Origin: Lactobacillaceae bacterium
GTDB taxonomy: Bacteria > Bacillota > Bacilli > Lactobacillales > Lactobacillaceae
Assembly (NCBI GenBank): GCA_031289615.1
Contig: JAITPD010000023.1
Coordinates: 1-39,509, forward strand
Direction: 5' to 3'
DNA: 39,509 nucleotides
Shown: piece after piece, positions 8,926-17,529 of the stretch
How the letters are laid out: each line of letters begins with the position of its first letter
Numbering within the stretch: the stretch's first letter is position 1
Notes under the pieces: generated by a model
Databases searched by the model: none
The model's input: only the letters and a program-made list of their open reading frames with translations
What the model was told of the DNA's origin: nothing
Made by a program: the position numbers and the translations under genes

Positions 8926-9525
8926 ATGTACATGATGAAAGATATTGTACGCGACCCTGCAGATGTCTTGCGTGCACAAGCCGAAAAAGTTAGCTTTCCT
9001 TTAACCGAAGAAGACAAGTTAACAATGAAAAATATGATGGAATATCTTGTGATCAGTCAAGATGATGAAGAAAACGAAAAATACGGTTTACGGCCAGGAG
9101 TTGGTTTAGCTGCGCCTCAAATTGGGATCTCAAAGCAATATTCAGCCGTTTTGATTCCAAACGATGAAACAGACGAACTAAGCGATGAAGAATTTGATCA
9201 ATTGACAGACGACGAATTGTACATTTTTAAGGGGATGATTATTAATCCAGTCATTACCCGTCAATCAGTCAAGCAGGGGGCCTTGAGCATGGGCGAAGGT
9301 TGCCTCTCTGTTGATGAAGACGTTCCTGGTTATGTTCATCGCGCCAATCGTATCACGGTCAAGTATCAAGATGAAACCGGTGAAAGTCACGAACTTAAGC
9401 TTGAGGGCTATCCGGCAATTGTGTTCCAACATGAAATTGACCATTTACATGGCACACTGTATTACGATCACATCAATCAAAGCGAACCTTGGCAAACGAT
9501 TGAACGTTCGAACTATATCGGGTAA
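8926..9525 (+). CDS. def: Peptide deformylase
   Basis: This 199-residue metalloenzyme removes the N-formyl group from nascent proteins. All three motifs are present: GVGLAAPQ (58-65), EGCLSV with metal-ligand Cys126, and QHEIDH with His169, Glu170 and His173. The acidic insertion between motifs 1 and 2 is typical of type 2 (Gram-positive) enzymes. Start 8926 is chosen because GGAG at 8912-8915 is 10 nt upstream; in-frame ATGs at 8911 and 8920 overlap or crowd that site. It follows the large structured RNA without an intervening terminator, and the next gene overlaps its stop codon by one base. Confidence 0.93.
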   Translation: MYMMKDIVRDPADVLRAQAEKVSFPLTEEDKLTMKNMMEYLVISQDDEENEKYGLRPGVGLAAPQIGISKQYSAVLIPNDETDELSDEEFDQLTDDELYIFKGMIINPVITRQSVKQGALSMGEGCLSVDEDVPGYVHRANRITVKYQDETGESHELKLEGYPAIVFQHEIDHLHGTLYYDHINQSEPWQTIERSNYIG

Positions 9526-9815
9526 TGTTGATGGCAAATGATGCAAATTTTAATTATCCAATGTTAGCTGGTTGGGACACCAATGATATTGTCAAAGCGA
9601 GTGCACTTTATTCTGCAGTGTCTGAGGCATACGAAGGTGGCATTTCACGCGACAAGTTACTCGCTGTTTATGCCGATTTTAAAACTGTGGTTACTAGTAA
9701 AGACGAAGAAAAGAAAATTGGCAAACAGTTTGAAGCAGAGTCTCATTATAGTATTTACCGAACTATTCAAACGGCTCAACAATCAACTCGTAAAATGATT
9801 GTGATGGAGGGTTAG
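9525..9815 (+). CDS. UPF0223 family protein (YktA-like)
   Basis: This 96-residue protein matches the UPF0223 pattern: FNYPMLAGWDTNDIVKASA near the start, then YEGGISRDKLLAVYADFK and a charged C-terminus. Family function is unknown. The first ATG overlaps the def stop codon (TAATG), and a second in-frame ATG at 9531 is equally possible since neither has a strong ribosome binding site. This suggests translational coupling to def. The inositol-phosphatase-like gene starts 3 bp after its stop, so def, this gene and the next form one unit. Confidence 0.85.
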   Translation: MLMANDANFNYPMLAGWDTNDIVKASALYSAVSEAYEGGISRDKLLAVYADFKTVVTSKDEEKKIGKQFEAESHYSIYRTIQTAQQSTRKMIVMEG

Positions 9816-9817
9816 AG

Positions 9818-10600
9818 ATGGTTCAACGTGAAGTACAACTAGCTAAAATGGATCAAACAGTCATGAGTTGGCTTGAAACTGTCCAAGTTAATGTGATGAA
9901 ACGGGTCACGCAAAAATTGGCCATTGAGACGAAGAGTAATTATCGTGATTTAGTTACAAATATTGATCGAGAAACTGAACAATTTTATGTCGCAGCTATT
10001 CGTAATTTTGATAAAACTGCTAAAATCCTTGGCGAAGAGGGGTTTGGCGATCAGGTTAAAGATATGTCTGGGCACGTTTGGCTGGTTGATCCAATTGATG
10101 GTACGATGAATTTTGTCAAACAACATGATGAGTTTGCGACCATGCTCGCCTATTTTGAAGATGGTGTTCCAGTTATGGCCTGGATTATGAATGTCGCTCA
10201 AAATGAGGTGATTCATGGTGGGCCTGAATTCGGTGTTTATCTAAATGATGAGCAAATGACGCCACCAGAGAATACAAATTTGCACGAAGGCTTAATTACT
10301 TTGTCCGGAGCTCGTTTGTTGTATGAAGAATACGGGTTTTCTGACATTGCAAAGGCGGCAATGGGCTACCGGGTCTATGGTTCTGCTGGGATTTCATTTA
10401 TGCATGTTCTAAAAGGACAGGCCGTTGGATATTCAAGTTATATGAAGCCGTGGGACTTTGCTGCTGGATTGGTTTTGAGTCAAGCGCTCGGATTAAAAAT
10501 TGGAACAATTGACGGACAGCCAATAAATATGTTATTATCAAGTGTCATTCTAACAGCAACAGAAAGTGCATTTGACGATATAATTGAGCTTGAAAAATAG
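9818..10600 (+). CDS. Inositol monophosphatase family protein
   Basis: This 260-residue Mg-dependent phosphatase has the IMPase motifs GEEG near residue 72, DPIDGTMNF (Asp91, Asp94), and WDFAAG in the C-terminal third. The substrate in lactic acid bacteria is not established; IMPase, SuhB-like and nucleotide phosphatase roles are possible. GGAGG lies 7 nt before the ATG, within the end of the preceding gene. The def/UPF0223/IMPase order and the terminator immediately after indicate the end of an operon. Confidence 0.9.
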   Translation: MVQREVQLAKMDQTVMSWLETVQVNVMKRVTQKLAIETKSNYRDLVTNIDRETEQFYVAAIRNFDKTAKILGEEGFGDQVKDMSGHVWLVDPIDGTMNFVKQHDEFATMLAYFEDGVPVMAWIMNVAQNEVIHGGPEFGVYLNDEQMTPPENTNLHEGLITLSGARLLYEEYGFSDIAKAAMGYRVYGSAGISFMHVLKGQAVGYSSYMKPWDFAAGLVLSQALGLKIGTIDGQPINMLLSSVILTATESAFDDIIELEK

Positions 10601-10621
10601 CTAAATCGTGAAAATGTTAGG

Positions 10622-10650
10622 ACAAGTCGAGTCTTTATCGACTTGTTTTT
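10622..10650 (+). terminator. Intrinsic terminator after the IMPase gene
   Basis: ACAAGTCGA pairs with TCGACTTGT around a 7-nt loop and is followed by TTTT. Confidence 0.85.
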
Positions 10651-10713
10651 AATAAGTTGGTGTAGAATAGTAAAAAAGATTATAAGTGACGAAACGTCAA
10701 GGAGACTAGTATT

Positions 10714-12555
10714 TTGGCAAAGCGTGAAAACATCCGCAATATTGCAATTATTGCCCACGTCGACCACGGTAAGACTACTTTGGTTAACGAACTTTTGAAG
10801 CAATCTGACACACTCGATGCTCGTGATAACATTGGTGACCGTGCCATGGACACGAACGACATTGAAAAGGAACGTGGTATCACGATTCTTGCTAAGAACA
10901 CAGCTGTTAAGGTTGGGGACAAGCAAATCAACATTGTGGACACACCAGGCCACGCCGACTTCGGTGGTGAAGTTGAACGAATCATGAAGATGGTTGATGG
11001 AGTTTTGTTGGTTGTTGACGCCTTTGAAGGTACAATGCCACAAACTCGTTTCGTTTTGAAGAAGGCTTTCGAACAAAACTTGACACCAATCGTTGTTGTG
11101 AACAAGGTTGACCGTCCAGGAGCACGTCCACAAGAAGTTGTTGACGAAGTTTTGGATTTGTTTATCGAGCTTGGTGCTGATGAAGAACAATTGGAATTCC
11201 CAGTTATTTTTGCTTCAGCTATGAACGGGACTTCATCTTTGGATCCAGATTTGGCAACGCAAGAAAAGACAATGACACCAATTTTTGACACGGTCTTTTC
11301 AACGATCCCTGCACCTGAAGATAATTCAGCAGAACCTTTGCAATTCCAAGTGGCTTTGTTGGACTATAACGACTTCTTGGGACGAATTGGAATCGGACGT
11401 GTCTTCCGTGGAACCATCAAGATTGGTGATTCAGTTGAAGTTATGAAGTTGGATGGAACAAGCCAAAACTTCCGTGTTACAAAGTTGTTTGGATTTATCG
11501 GTTTGGACCGAGTTGAAATCGAACAAGCCATTGCTGGTGATTTGATTGCCATCGCTGGAATGGAAGAAATTTCAGTTGGAGAAACTGTGACTGATCCAGA
11601 ACATCCTGAGGCATTGCCTGTTTTGCGGATTGACGAACCAACTTTGCAAATGACATTCCGTCAAAATGACTCACCCTTTGCAGGTCGCGAAGGTAAGTTT
11701 GTGACAGCCCGTCAAATCGAAGACCGGCTCCGTCGCGAATTGCACACTGACGTTTCTTTGCGTGTTGAAGATACAGATCAAGCTGGTGCATGGCTTGTCT
11801 CAGGTCGTGGTGAATTGCACTTGTCAATCTTGATTGAAACAATGCGTCGTGAAGGATTTGAAATCCAAGCTTCACGTCCACAAGTTATCTATCGTGATAT
11901 TGATGGGGTTCAATCAGAACCATACGAATCAGTTCAAATTGATACACCTGATGAATATGCATCAACAGTTATCGACTCATTGAACCAACGTAAGGGTGAA
12001 ATGATTAACATGGAAGCCGTTGGAAATGGTCAAACTCGTTTGACTTATATGGCACCTTCACGTGGATTGATCGGATATTCAACTGAATTCATGTCAGCTA
12101 CTCGTGGATACGGAATCTTTAACCACACGTATGCTGAATATCGTCCAATCGTTCGTAACTGGGAACCTGGACGTCGTAATGGAGCCTTGGTTTCAATTAC
12201 GCAAGGAACTACAACGAACTACGCTATCATGGGTGTCGAGGATCGTGGACAAATGTTCGTCGGTGCTGGAGTTGAAGTCTATGAAGGAATGATCGTTGGA
12301 ATGAATTCTCGTGACAACGACATTTCTGTCAACGTTACTAAGATGAAGCCACAATCAAACGTGCGTTCATCAAACAAGGACCAAACGGCTTCAATCAAGA
12401 CTCCTCGGATCATGAATTTGGAAGCATCATTGGAATTCTTGAATGATGATGAATACGTGGAAGTAACGCCTGAAAATGTTCGAATTCGTAAAGAAATTTT
12501 GAACACTTCAGAACGTGAAAAGTCTTCAAAGCGCCGTAAGATGGCACAACAATAA
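10714..12555 (+). CDS. typA: Ribosome-associated GTPase TypA/BipA
   Basis: This 613-residue translational GTPase acts in ribosome assembly and stress adaptation. The GTPase motifs are AHVDHGKT (14-21), DTPGH and NKVD, followed by EF-G-like domains II, III and V and the BipA C-terminal domain. The start codon is TTG at 10714, supported by AAGGAG at 10699-10704 and by homology of MAKRENIRNIAIIAHVDHGK. Codon use is highly biased, as in strongly expressed genes. It is flanked by its own terminator and transcribed alone. Confidence 0.96.
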   Translation: MAKRENIRNIAIIAHVDHGKTTLVNELLKQSDTLDARDNIGDRAMDTNDIEKERGITILAKNTAVKVGDKQINIVDTPGHADFGGEVERIMKMVDGVLLVVDAFEGTMPQTRFVLKKAFEQNLTPIVVVNKVDRPGARPQEVVDEVLDLFIELGADEEQLEFPVIFASAMNGTSSLDPDLATQEKTMTPIFDTVFSTIPAPEDNSAEPLQFQVALLDYNDFLGRIGIGRVFRGTIKIGDSVEVMKLDGTSQNFRVTKLFGFIGLDRVEIEQAIAGDLIAIAGMEEISVGETVTDPEHPEALPVLRIDEPTLQMTFRQNDSPFAGREGKFVTARQIEDRLRRELHTDVSLRVEDTDQAGAWLVSGRGELHLSILIETMRREGFEIQASRPQVIYRDIDGVQSEPYESVQIDTPDEYASTVIDSLNQRKGEMINMEAVGNGQTRLTYMAPSRGLIGYSTEFMSATRGYGIFNHTYAEYRPIVRNWEPGRRNGALVSITQGTTTNYAIMGVEDRGQMFVGAGVEVYEGMIVGMNSRDNDISVNVTKMKPQSNVRSSNKDQTASIKTPRIMNLEASLEFLNDDEYVEVTPENVRIRKEILNTSEREKSSKRRKMAQQ

Positions 12556-12570
12556 ACATTTTAAGATTTA

Positions 12571-12617
12571 AACTGGAATCAGTATGTAACTATGCATGCT
12601 GATTCCAGTTTTGTTTT
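12571..12617 (+). terminator. Intrinsic terminator after typA
   Basis: AACTGGAATCAG pairs with CTGATTCCAGTT with a short inner ATG/CAT stem, followed by TTGTTTT. Confidence 0.85.
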
Positions 12618-12702
12618 ATCATCAAGCTAGTCAAAACGTACTCACACACTCTTTTTATATGGTAAAATTGATATATTATTGCGAAGTGAATGGAGTAATA
12701 AA

Positions 12703-13863
12703 ATGATTCGGTCAATTCAAAAGAAAATGGAATATTTTGATTGGTGGATTGCGCTGATTGTTTTAGCATTAATGGCCTTTGGTGGCGTGATGGTTTTTTC
12801 GTCAAGCGCTGGAATGGCAGGATCGCCTTTTGTTACCATGGTGAAGCAAGTTGTGTTCTATGTCGTTGCACTTGTTATTATGGTAGCTGTTTTTTTGACA
12901 AACGATGGCTGGATTAAAAGACTTGGAGCTTTTTCTTGGATCTTTTGGCTGTTCTCAGTTGGGTTAATGGCGTTGGCACTCTTCTTCCCACCGATTAACG
13001 GGGCAAAAGGTTGGATTACATTTGGAATGTTCTCAATTCAACCGGTTGAGTTTTACAAAGTTGCACTGATTATGTGGCTCGCATTTGCCTTGACTCGGGG
13101 CAATCGTGGAGCAGGTGCTAATCTAAAAACAGGTTGGACCGCCATGATCTTACGCTTATTAGTTGGAACTGGAATCTTATACATTTATCCTGATACTGGC
13201 GGAATTATTATCACATTTGGGATTGGGACAATGATTGTTTTGGGATCAGGCATTCGTATTCGTTGGTCGGTTGGTGCGATGGTTGTGGCACTGGCTGCTT
13301 GGCAATTTGGGGTTCGAGCGATTGAACCAATAATCTCAAGTTCAGATAATTATGGATTACAACGATTTTTAGCATATTTAAACCCATGGAAATACGCGCA
13401 AACTACTGGAAACCAGCTCATTAACTCATATTACGCGATTAGCAATGGTGGATTGTTTGGCCGTGGGATTGGAAACAGTATTCAAAAAGCTGGTAATTTG
13501 CCAGAACCAAACACCGATTTCATCATGGCTGTTGTGAGTGAGGAGTTGGGTGCTATTACCGTTGGCTTGGTTGTTTTGGCCCTCTTAACAGTTATTTGGC
13601 GAATGATTTATTTCGCATTCCAAACAAAATATATGCGCTACAGGTTATTATTGATTGGCGTTTCGGCATATCTTTTCTTCCAGATTATCGTTAATTTAGG
13701 CGGAGTAGGTGGTGCGTTACCGATCACAGGTGTCACGTTCCCATTGATTTCTGTGGGTGGCTCGTCGATTCTATCACTTGGCCTATCACTTGGAATTGCC
13801 TTAAACGTGATTGCGCATATTAAACGTGAAAAAGAAAAATCTATTTCAGAAGGGAATTATTAA
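12703..13863 (+). CDS. ftsW: FtsW/RodA family peptidoglycan glycosyltransferase, probably FtsW
   Basis: This 386-residue SEDS polymerase has about ten membrane helices. Recognisable parts are MVFSSSAG in the first helix region, GAKGWITFG with QPVEFYKVALI, and the C-terminal GVTFPLISVGGSSILSLGL. ATG 12703 is chosen over an upstream TTG because GGAG lies 8 nt before it. FtsW is preferred over RodA because the following genes (ylbG, rsmD, coaD, ylbL) belong to the cluster that neighbours ftsW in related Firmicutes. The two paralogues are hard to separate by sequence alone. Confidence 0.85.
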   Translation: MIRSIQKKMEYFDWWIALIVLALMAFGGVMVFSSSAGMAGSPFVTMVKQVVFYVVALVIMVAVFLTNDGWIKRLGAFSWIFWLFSVGLMALALFFPPINGAKGWITFGMFSIQPVEFYKVALIMWLAFALTRGNRGAGANLKTGWTAMILRLLVGTGILYIYPDTGGIIITFGIGTMIVLGSGIRIRWSVGAMVVALAAWQFGVRAIEPIISSSDNYGLQRFLAYLNPWKYAQTTGNQLINSYYAISNGGLFGRGIGNSIQKAGNLPEPNTDFIMAVVSEELGAITVGLVVLALLTVIWRMIYFAFQTKYMRYRLLLIGVSAYLFFQIIVNLGGVGGALPITGVTFPLISVGGSSILSLGLSLGIALNVIAHIKREKEKSISEGNY

Positions 13864-13864
13864 T

Positions 13865-14173
13865 ATGGCTTTTCAAATAACACCCCGGCGCAGTTTAATT
13901 GTGCATTTAAACAACGTGCGTCAGGCAAAACAATTACGGCGCTTTGGGATTGTCGAATATATTTCAAACAAGATGAAGTATGCTGTAATTTATATGAATG
14001 ACGAAGATATTGAGCAAAAGAAGCTATTGATTGATCGTTTAGGCTTTGTCAATTCAGTCGAAATTTCACGTTGGCCAGATATTGATCCAACAGTCGGCGG
14101 GGCAAATGAGGAAATTGAGTTTGCTGTTGACGATACTGATTTGGAAGATGTAATTATGGATGAGGAAGTGTAG
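13865..14173 (+). CDS. ylbG: YlbG family protein (UPF0298/DUF2129)
   Basis: This 102-residue cytoplasmic protein begins MAFQITPRRSLIVHLNNVRQ and contains the GIVEYISNKMKYAVIYMN core of the YlbG family. It ends in an acidic tail. The role is unknown, but its position beside rsmD and coaD is conserved in Firmicutes. It starts 1 bp after the ftsW stop, with AGAAGGGA inside the end of ftsW as the ribosome binding site. Confidence 0.9.
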   Translation: MAFQITPRRSLIVHLNNVRQAKQLRRFGIVEYISNKMKYAVIYMNDEDIEQKKLLIDRLGFVNSVEISRWPDIDPTVGGANEEIEFAVDDTDLEDVIMDEEV

Positions 14174-14176
14174 GCG

Positions 14177-14731
14177 ATGCGCATAGTCAGTGGAACATAT
14201 GGTGGTCGCCCACTCAAGGCCGTTCCTGGTTCAGCAACGCGACCAACAACTGATAAGGTCAAAGAGGCGATTTTTAGCATGATTGGGCCTTATTTTGATG
14301 GGGGTAATTCACTGGATTTGTATGCCGGTTCAGGCGGTTTGAGTATTGAGGGTGTTTCTCGTGGAATTGAGCATGCGGTGTTGGTTGATCGTCAATTTGC
14401 AGCCATCAAGACAATTGAAGCTAACATTGCGGTCACTAAAGAACCAGATAAGTTTAAAGTGATTAAAAACACGGCCGAAAATGCAATGCAAATATTATCA
14501 AATCATGCTCCATTTGATCTTTTATATTTTGATCCGCCGTACGCAAAACAAACAATTCAGGCTGATGTCGAAAAATTAAAAGAGCTAGGATTGATTGCGG
14601 TAGATGCAGTGTTGGTTGCTGAAACGGATCAAGTTGCGGATTTGCCAGATTCTTTTGCCGGCTTTGAGCTTTGGAAACAAAAAGATTATGGAATTACAGT
14701 TGTGACGGTTTATCGTTATGAAGGAGAGTAA
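14177..14731 (+). CDS. rsmD: 16S rRNA (guanine(966)-N2)-methyltransferase
   Basis: This 184-residue SAM-dependent enzyme is assigned to modification of G966 of 16S rRNA. The start MRIVSGTYGGRPLKAVPG is the family signature. DLYAGSGGLSIE is the SAM-binding motif I, and YFDPPYA is the catalytic (D/N)PPY motif IV. It starts 3 bp after ylbG and ends 2 bp before coaD, so translation is coupled across the cluster. Confidence 0.95.
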   Translation: MRIVSGTYGGRPLKAVPGSATRPTTDKVKEAIFSMIGPYFDGGNSLDLYAGSGGLSIEGVSRGIEHAVLVDRQFAAIKTIEANIAVTKEPDKFKVIKNTAENAMQILSNHAPFDLLYFDPPYAKQTIQADVEKLKELGLIAVDAVLVAETDQVADLPDSFAGFELWKQKDYGITVVTVYRYEGE

Positions 14732-14733
14732 AT

Positions 14734-15216
14734 ATGCGTAAAGTTCTTTTTCCAGGGAGTTTTGATCCATTTACAAATGGACATTTAGACATCGTGAAGC
14801 GCGCAGCTAAACTTTTTGATCAAGTGGTCATTGCGGTCGGGACCAATCGAACTAAAAATTATTTGTTTAGTAGTAGCGAAAAAATTGACTTGATTCAAAA
14901 ATCAGTTTTGGAAGCTGAATTAACAAATGTTGAAGTGGTTGAACTTGAAGGTTTAACGATTGACTTTGTTCATGAAATTGGTGCAACAGCCATTGTACGC
15001 GGTCTCCGCAACGAAGCTGATTATTTATATGAACGTGATATTGCCGAGATGAATGGCAAGCTAGGCAGCGTTGAAACCGTCTTTTTGATGGCGCGCCCGG
15101 AGAATCAAAATATTTCGAGCACCATTTTGAAAGAAGTGGCAAGTTTTGGAGCCGATGTTTCAAGTCTGGTGCCACAAGCTGTAAGTGCAGCAATTATTCA
15201 AAAATTTAACAAGTAA
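14734..15216 (+). CDS. coaD: Phosphopantetheine adenylyltransferase
   Basis: This 160-residue enzyme transfers AMP to 4'-phosphopantetheine in coenzyme A synthesis. The nucleotidyltransferase motif FPGSFDPFTNGHLDI with its TxGH-type histidine is at the N-terminus, RGLRNEADY follows in the middle, and ISSTILKEVA is the C-terminal ISSTxxR-like motif with Leu-Lys replacing the usual residues. The length is normal for CoaD. It starts with GGAG upstream inside rsmD. Confidence 0.95.
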   Translation: MRKVLFPGSFDPFTNGHLDIVKRAAKLFDQVVIAVGTNRTKNYLFSSSEKIDLIQKSVLEAELTNVEVVELEGLTIDFVHEIGATAIVRGLRNEADYLYERDIAEMNGKLGSVETVFLMARPENQNISSTILKEVASFGADVSSLVPQAVSAAIIQKFNK

Positions 15217-15230
15217 ATGAGGATTGCATT

Positions 15231-16310
15231 GTGGAAAAGCAAACAAAGAACAAGCATTTAATCCGTAAAATTATTCTGATAGTCCTTGGAATCGGTATTT
15301 TAATTGGCTTAATAATGCCATTACCATTCTATGCAGAGGTTCCTGGAATGTCGATGGGCTTAAAAAAGTTCATCAAAATTGATAATAAAAAGCCTGACGT
15401 CGATGGTGACTTTAATATTACAGCCGTGACGATGTATCGGGTGACAGGCGTGACGGCGATTATGGCGCTCCTTAATCCACATGCGGACCTCTTGACTGAC
15501 GAACAGGTAAACGGTGGCGAAACTAGCGCTAATTCGCAAAAAATCAACCAGATTTACATGGATAACTCATTAAATTCAGCTGAAGCAGTGGCGTTTAAAG
15601 CGGCAGGAATTGAATATAAGCAAGAGTTTAACGGCATTTATGTCATGGCAATTCAAAAAGATTCAAAGTTTAAAAAATATTTACACGTTGGTGATACAAT
15701 TACCAAAGTCAACGGTGAGACAAAGCAGAGCACAATTGGGTTCCAAGATGCAATTCGCCAAACTAAGATTGGGAAAAAGGTGCAGATCACCTATCTTCAT
15801 GATGACAAGGAAAAAACTGTGAGTGCTCCAACCGTGTCAATTACTTCGACTGGTAAGAAAGTAGCTGGAGTTGGTATTATGCTGACTGATAACACAACGA
15901 TCGAGTCAGCAACCAAGGTTTCTGCAGATATGGGCGAACTTGGAGGACCATCTGGTGGATTGATGTTCTCATTGGAACTGTATGATGCACTTAGTCCTGC
16001 TAATCTTGCTGATGGTCGAACAATTGCCGGGACCGGAACAATTGATGAGGAAGGCAATGTAGGCGAAATAGGCGGGATTGATAAGAAAGTTATTTCTGCT
16101 GGTAAAAATGGGGCTAAGATTTTCTTTGCACCTTATTTGAAGGTTCCTAAGAAATATCTAAAGTACGAAGAAAAGGGTATGACTAATTATGAATTGGCCA
16201 AAAAGACCGCTGCTAAGTACGAACCACAGATGAAAGTTGTGCCAGTTAAAACGTTCCAAGAGGCCGTTGATTATTTAAAAGAACATCCAGCCACCAGTAA
16301 AGCGAGTTAA
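15231..16310 (+). CDS. ylbL: PDZ and Lon-type (S16) membrane protease, YlbL/SepM family
   Basis: This 359-residue protein has one N-terminal membrane helix (about 12-32), a PDZ domain near residues 125-200 and a Lon-like S16 protease domain. The catalytic dyad is Ser241 in GGPSGGLM and Lys286 in GGIDKK. The start is GTG with GAGG upstream. In streptococci the relative SepM processes a competence pheromone, and B. subtilis YlbL is linked to the DNA damage response. The substrate here is unknown. It sits in the usual coaD-ylbL order. Confidence 0.92.
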   Translation: MEKQTKNKHLIRKIILIVLGIGILIGLIMPLPFYAEVPGMSMGLKKFIKIDNKKPDVDGDFNITAVTMYRVTGVTAIMALLNPHADLLTDEQVNGGETSANSQKINQIYMDNSLNSAEAVAFKAAGIEYKQEFNGIYVMAIQKDSKFKKYLHVGDTITKVNGETKQSTIGFQDAIRQTKIGKKVQITYLHDDKEKTVSAPTVSITSTGKKVAGVGIMLTDNTTIESATKVSADMGELGGPSGGLMFSLELYDALSPANLADGRTIAGTGTIDEEGNVGEIGGIDKKVISAGKNGAKIFFAPYLKVPKKYLKYEEKGMTNYELAKKTAAKYEPQMKVVPVKTFQEAVDYLKEHPATSKAS

Positions 16311-16312
16311 TC

Positions 16313-17314
16313 ATGATTTTTAAGCACACAATTTTGCATATTTTAGATACGGATGCAAAGAATATTCTTGTTTCGCAAAGTGAGATGGACGCTAATAAAG
16401 CTGGCCTTCATGAATATTTGGAAAAACAAGTTCAAAAATTTAATAATGGTGATTTTAAGACGGGAACATTGCTTGGACCTGACTATTTAGCCCAGATTCT
16501 CGATGATGAAACTGGAATGAGCTTTGTTGAAAAGACAACGCGCTTAGCTGAAAAACTCTTTGCAGTTATTTCGGCCATTCCTGAAGTCCCTGGTGGTGAT
16601 CTGCTCGCCCTAGAATTTAGCGAAGGCGACGATGACTTCTTTGCCCTTTTTAAAGTTAATTTTGCCCCACGTTTTTCACATTTGGTGGATTATCAAGATG
16701 ATGTGATGGTCAATCAATTGATTTTAAACCAAGCAGTCTTGCCGGGTGCTGGATCAACTCCGGACGAGGGAATCATTGTAAATCTGATGGATGGTTCATA
16801 TCGTTTGATTGAAAAGGCTTATCGTAATGAAGGTCAACGAATTCAGTATTTTTCTGAACGTTTTATGGAACTGCAACCAGAGACAAGTGTTAAAAAGGAT
16901 TTACAGGGGATTAAACAAGCAGTTAAGCATATTGCTGATAAGTTTGATGTGCCAATGCATGAAGCGCTAGCAACGACGCAAGAGACTATTTTTGAAAGTG
17001 TTTCAGAGTTTGGTAAAATTTCAACAGACGAAATTGCGACAGCTGTTTTTGGTGATAATATCAATGCTAAGAACTTGTACAACGAAGCCCTTGAAACAAG
17101 AGCAATTAATCATGAAATCGAAATTGCCAATCCGCTAAAGTATCAAAAAAAGTATTCCGTTCAAAAATTCAAATTGGATTCAGGAATTGAAGTGTCGATT
17201 CCGATTGAAGCGTACCAGAATAAGGAACTTGTCGAATTTATTAACAATCCAGATGGTAAGATTACACTAATCATCAAAGGAATTGATGATATTAATAGCA
17301 AATTTAATGGATAA
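16313..17314 (+). CDS. Nucleoid-associated protein, NdpA/YejK family
   Basis: This 333-residue protein fits the 37-kDa nucleoid-associated protein family. Its N-terminal half contains FFALFKVNFAPRFSHL, it has a central predicted helical region, and it ends in KKYSVQKFKLDSGIEVSIPIE. It starts 2 bp after ylbL with a weak ribosome binding site, suggesting coupling. The family binds nucleoid DNA in E. coli; its role in lactic acid bacteria is not established. Confidence 0.8.
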   Translation: MIFKHTILHILDTDAKNILVSQSEMDANKAGLHEYLEKQVQKFNNGDFKTGTLLGPDYLAQILDDETGMSFVEKTTRLAEKLFAVISAIPEVPGGDLLALEFSEGDDDFFALFKVNFAPRFSHLVDYQDDVMVNQLILNQAVLPGAGSTPDEGIIVNLMDGSYRLIEKAYRNEGQRIQYFSERFMELQPETSVKKDLQGIKQAVKHIADKFDVPMHEALATTQETIFESVSEFGKISTDEIATAVFGDNINAKNLYNEALETRAINHEIEIANPLKYQKKYSVQKFKLDSGIEVSIPIEAYQNKELVEFINNPDGKITLIIKGIDDINSKFNG

Positions 17315-17318
17315 TGAT

Positions 17319-17347
17319 TTGACATCTATCAGCAAGACCGGTAAACT
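17319..17347 (+). promoter_or_regulatory. Consensus sigma-A promoter for the cystine transporter leader
   Basis: TTGACA at 17319-17324 and TAAACT at 17342-17347 are separated by exactly 17 bp. It begins just after the preceding stop codon, and transcription would start about 20 nt before the leader ORF. Confidence 0.85.
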
Positions 17348-17373
17348 TATCATTTGTAAGGGAGAAGTCAACT

Positions 17374-17442
17374 ATGCTAAAGTTCACACAATCATTTGAA
17401 TATTGCATGACCAGTTTGCTTGTTAGCAATCTGGTATTTTGA
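17374..17442 (+). CDS. Leader peptide ORF (22 aa) before the cystine-type ABC genes
   Basis: ATG 17374 is preceded by a strong AAGGGAG at 17358-17364 and opens a 22-codon frame ending TGA at 17440-17442. The peptide starts MLKFTQSFEYCM and has one cysteine at position 11. It lies between a consensus promoter and an intrinsic terminator (17473-17506), with an amino acid transporter behind, which is the layout of an attenuation leader. Candidate alternative pairings exist: GTTTGC at 17415-17420 with GCAAAC at 17466-17471, and GTTAG at 17422-17426 with CTAAC in the terminator arm. Function is inferred. Confidence 0.6.
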   Translation: MLKFTQSFEYCMTSLLVSNLVF

Positions 17443-17472
17443 CGAACTCTGATCAAATATCAATCGCAAACG

Positions 17473-17506
17473 GGCACTAACTCAAAATTGAGATAGTGCC
17501 TTTTCT
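17473..17506 (+). terminator. Intrinsic terminator inside the leader (attenuator)
   Basis: GGCACTA pairs with TAGTGCC with an inner CTC/GAG stem, followed by TTTTCTT. It is located 24 bp before the binding-protein start codon and downstream of the 22-codon leader ORF, so readthrough must be needed to express the transporter. Confidence 0.85.
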
Positions 17507-17529
17507 TATGTTTAGAGGAGAATTGAATT

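Noticed and set aside
10480-11291. Long antisense open frames opposite typA and the IMPase gene
   Set aside because: They mirror biased codon use of typA on the other strand; there is no ribosome site or protein-like composition.
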